DNA of 16,546 nucleotides from Oscillospiraceae bacterium (GTDB lineage Bacteria; Bacillota; Clostridia; Oscillospirales; Acutalibacteraceae). The stretch lies in assembly GCA_031267335.1 (NCBI GenBank), contig JAIRZH010000091.1, positions 1 to 16,546 of the forward strand, read 5' to 3'. Every line of letters starts with the position of its first letter. Within the stretch, counting starts at the first letter, position 1. A program made the translations under genes and the position numbers. The notes under the pieces were generated by a model. That model was not told the origin of the DNA, made no database searches, and saw only the letters and a program-made list of their open reading frames with translations. Positions 14,720 to 16,546 of this stretch are shown here, piece by piece.

Positions 14720-15559
14720 ATGAAAAGTGTAGCAGTATATATAGATGTTTTAATGGCGTTAAATCTTTTTTTTAACTATTTTTCACTTTTAGCAGTAGCT
14801 AAATTTTTGTATTTAAAAGTAAAAAGAAAAAGATTGGTTTTTGGGGCGCTTCTTGGCGCGATTTATTCTATTTACATAATTTTCCCGAGTCCTGGCATGC
14901 TATTGTCTATACTTGTGAAAGTTTTAATGGCAATTAGTATTGTGTATGTGTCTTTTGGAATATCAAAAGTTTTTAAGTCATTTTTATGTTTTTTGGTAAT
15001 AAATCTCGCATTCGCAGGGTTCAGTTCGATTATATGGGATGTTCTAAATGTAAATTGCATGCTTGTGCATAATCATGTGGTTTATTTCGGTATTTCGCCT
15101 TTGATTCTCGTGTGTTCTACGCTTGTTGCATATATTATTATCGAATTAATAAATCGTATTATTGGAAAACATTCTTGCGAAAAAGCTTTTTATCATATAA
15201 AAGTAGCAATTTCTGAAAAATACGCAGTATTCGACGCTTGTCTTGATACCGGAAATAATCTAAAAGAACCATTTTCTAATTTGCCGGTAATTTTAGTAAA
15301 TAAGTCTTGTATTAAAAATATTTTGCCATCTGATGTAAATTTCGAAGATACTAACATGATGGAAAAATCATCTTTAAAATTGGGCAAAAAACTCAGGCTT
15401 ATTCCGTTTGGGACAATTTTAGGTGAAGGAACACTTCTCGCTTTTAAACCTGATAATGTTGTAATCGAAACTAAAAGCGGAAATATAAATCGTGAAGCTT
15501 ACATAGCGATTTGTTCAAAAGTAAATGGAGCAATTATTGGGAGTGATATGATTTGTTAA
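14720..15559 (+). CDS. spoIIGA: Sporulation sigma-E processing peptidase SpoIIGA
   Basis: SpoIIGA is the membrane-bound aspartic protease that removes the pro-sequence of pro-sigma-E in the mother cell after asymmetric division, in response to the forespore signal SpoIIR. The 279-residue protein has five hydrophobic segments in the first half (about 5-35, 40-57, 60-80, 86-108, 120-146) and a soluble C-terminal protease domain. The catalytic aspartate is D176 in CLDTGNNLKEP, the single D-T-G of the dimeric aspartic-protease fold. GTILGEGTLLAFKP, RLIPFG and the end AIIGSDMIC match the family. The ATG at 14720 has only a weak AGAAG site. The stop codon precedes the sigE ATG by 20 bp, so the two genes form one operon. 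Confidence 0.95.
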   Translation: MKSVAVYIDVLMALNLFFNYFSLLAVAKFLYLKVKRKRLVFGALLGAIYSIYIIFPSPGMLLSILVKVLMAISIVYVSFGISKVFKSFLCFLVINLAFAGFSSIIWDVLNVNCMLVHNHVVYFGISPLILVCSTLVAYIIIELINRIIGKHSCEKAFYHIKVAISEKYAVFDACLDTGNNLKEPFSNLPVILVNKSCIKNILPSDVNFEDTNMMEKSSLKLGKKLRLIPFGTILGEGTLLAFKPDNVVIETKSGNINREAYIAICSKVNGAIIGSDMIC

Positions 15560-15579
15560 AAATAAATGGAGTTGGATTT

Positions 15580-16287
15580 ATGTTTAATTTTTTTAAAAAA
15601 ATGATTTTGTGTTTATTTAGTTTTTTCTTAAAAAAGAAAGAAATTCATTATATAAACGGGCCAGAAGTTCTTCCTCCTCCGCTTACGCGTAAAGAAGAAG
15701 AAAAAATTATGCTTCAGATAACTTCAGGAAAATTAAAAAATCGTGATATTTTAATTACACACAATTTGCGTTTAGTGGTTTTTATAGCAAAAAAATTTGA
15801 ATTTAGCTATCCAAATATTGAGGACCTTATTTCTATTGGTACTATAGGACTAGTCAAAGCAGTGAATACTTTTTGCCCAGAAAAAAATATAAAACTCGCT
15901 ACATATGCTTCGCGTTGTATTGAGAATGAAATTTTAATGCACCTACGAAAAGCCTCGCAACATCGAAGTGAAGCTTCAATTGATGAGCCGCTTAATATTG
16001 ATGGCAACGGTAATGAACTTTTACTTTCAGATATACTTGGTAGTGATACCGATTTAGTTGATGTTCAACTTGAACGTGAATCCGAAAATCAAGTATTACG
16101 CGATGTGGTATGTCAGCTTTCAAAACGCGAAAGAACGATAGTTAAATTAAGATTCGGTTTATTCGGTAGTAAGGAATTTACACAAAAAGAAGTAGCAGTT
16201 TCGCTTGGTATTTCGCAATCTTATATTTCTCGTCTCGAGAAACGAATAATTAAAAAACTTAAACTCGACTTAGAGAAAGTTTCTTAA
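15580..16287 (+). CDS. sigE: RNA polymerase sigma-E factor, mother-cell sporulation (pro-form)
   Basis: The 235-residue protein is the early mother-cell sigma factor. It starts with a hydrophobic/basic pro-sequence (MFNFFKKMILCLFSFFLKKK), then HYINGPEVLPPPLTRKEEE, which aligns with the SpoIIGA cleavage region; by comparison with Bacillus, cleavage should fall near residues 23-24. Region 2 is complete (LRLVVFIAKKFE, IEDLISIGTIGLVKAVNTF, KLATYASRCIENEILMHLRK), followed by SIDEPLNIDGNGNELLLSDI and region 4 with SKRERTIVKLRFGL and the helix-turn-helix TQKEVAVSLGISQSYISRLE. The ATG at 15580 is chosen because GGAG (15568-15571) lies 8 nt before it; the TTG at 15553 overlaps spoIIGA and has no such site. 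In many relatives sigG follows directly; here it does not. Confidence 0.97.
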   Translation: MFNFFKKMILCLFSFFLKKKEIHYINGPEVLPPPLTRKEEEKIMLQITSGKLKNRDILITHNLRLVVFIAKKFEFSYPNIEDLISIGTIGLVKAVNTFCPEKNIKLATYASRCIENEILMHLRKASQHRSEASIDEPLNIDGNGNELLLSDILGSDTDLVDVQLERESENQVLRDVVCQLSKRERTIVKLRFGLFGSKEFTQKEVAVSLGISQSYISRLEKRIIKKLKLDLEKVS

Positions 16288-16313
16288 AATTTTATTTTTC
16301 TAGAATTTAATAT

Positions 16314-16342
16314 TTGAATTTAAAATCTATTAATTGTATAAT
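16314..16342 (+). promoter_or_regulatory. Sigma-A-type promoter of the gene at the right edge
   Basis: TTGAAT (16314-16319), a 17-nt spacer and a perfect TATAAT (16337-16342) give a start near 16349. The leader contains the pair TCGTTC (16347-16352) and GAACGA (16367-16372), a possible 5' hairpin, before the AGGAG ribosome site. Confidence 0.65.
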
Positions 16343-16421
16343 AAACTCGTTCATGAATGTAAATCAGAACGAAGTAATACATACATGCCATAACTTTAAT
16401 CAAAATCCAGGAGATATTTTA

Positions 16422-16546
16422 ATGAATAAGAACTATTTAGAAGGTCTCGCTGCAGAGAGAGAGAGAGAGAGAGTTGGGGGTCTTCCGATTATTAAGAAAA
16501 GAATTGAAAATTTCGGTATTTCCAATAGGAAAGATTTTATTATAAA
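16422..16546 (+). CDS. Unknown protein, 5' part only, with an (AG)10 coding microsatellite
   Basis: An ATG at 16422 follows a strong AGGAG (16409-16413) by 8 nt and a promoter about 80 bp upstream, and the frame stays open to the window edge (41 codons). The product begins MNKNYLEGLA, then AERERERVGGLPIIKK, then RIENFGISNRKDFII. The Glu-Arg run is encoded by an uninterrupted (AG)10 tract at 16454-16473. I do not recognise the family from this fragment. It is not sigma-G, the gene often found after sigE. A change of one AG unit would shift the frame; in the alternate frame that I read through, a stop (TAA) appears close to the window end. Confidence 0.7.
   Translation, partial: MNKNYLEGLAAERERERVGGLPIIKKRIENFGISNRKDFII
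16454..16473 (+). repeat. (AG)10 dinucleotide microsatellite
   Basis: Ten perfect AG units lie 32 nt after the start codon of the right-edge gene, in an otherwise AT-rich setting. Tracts of this kind are prone to slipped-strand mispairing. Confidence 0.95.

Noticed and set aside
15553..15579. sigE starting at TTG 15553 inside spoIIGA
   Set aside because: GGAG at 15568-15571 is correctly spaced for ATG 15580, and the sigma-E pro-sequence length then agrees with the family.

Overview
The window is AT-rich (about 30% GC judged by eye, not computed). It carries a spoIIGA-sigE sporulation pair, so it comes from an endospore-forming Firmicute. The MnmG, RpoB and RpoC sequences and the small double zinc-ribbon protein fit an anaerobic Clostridia lineage. 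I cannot name a genus.

Layout, left to right. Bases 1-375 have no gene but hold two different short palindromic repeats. A minus-strand unit follows: a promoter (848-876), a tRNA-like structured leader (764-832), a 96-residue zinc-ribbon gene (446-736) and a hairpin terminator (376-405). Next come three minus-strand housekeeping genes, transcribed rpoB (10275-6589), rpoC (6385-2876), mnmG (2870-984). The usual neighbours (ribosomal stalk genes before rpoB; rpsL, rpsG and fusA after rpoC) are absent, and rpoB and rpoC are separated by a repeat-filled 203-bp gap. Upstream of rpoB lie overlapping divergent promoter-like sequences; the plus-strand one is near consensus and reads into a stretch that folds into a composite hairpin, a small-RNA candidate. 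Then come a transglutaminase-like gene (10852-11499), another palindromic repeat, mnmA (which seems to start at AUA) and, divergently, rlmB (whose mRNA looks leaderless). After rlmB is a 936-bp gene-free stretch with a GC-richer patch, an 18-bp tandem repeat array, a perfect Spo0A-box match and a second copy of the 126-bp repeat. It ends at spoIIGA and sigE. At the right edge a new gene begins with an uninterrupted (AG)10 tract inside its coding sequence.

Functional links. MnmA (2-thiolation) and MnmG (cmnm5 modification with MnmE, not seen here) act on the same wobble uridine of tRNAs. RlmB methylates 23S rRNA. RpoB and RpoC are the catalytic core of RNA polymerase. SpoIIGA is the membrane protease that activates pro-sigma-E, encoded directly after it.

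The most unusual aspect is the intergenic DNA. At least two short-repeat families with inverted termini are each present twice, and in both families the two copies lie in opposite orientation. A third, more diverged pair flanks rpoB, and further single inverted-repeat-bounded segments occur. I see no transposase, CRISPR array, rRNA or normal tRNA.
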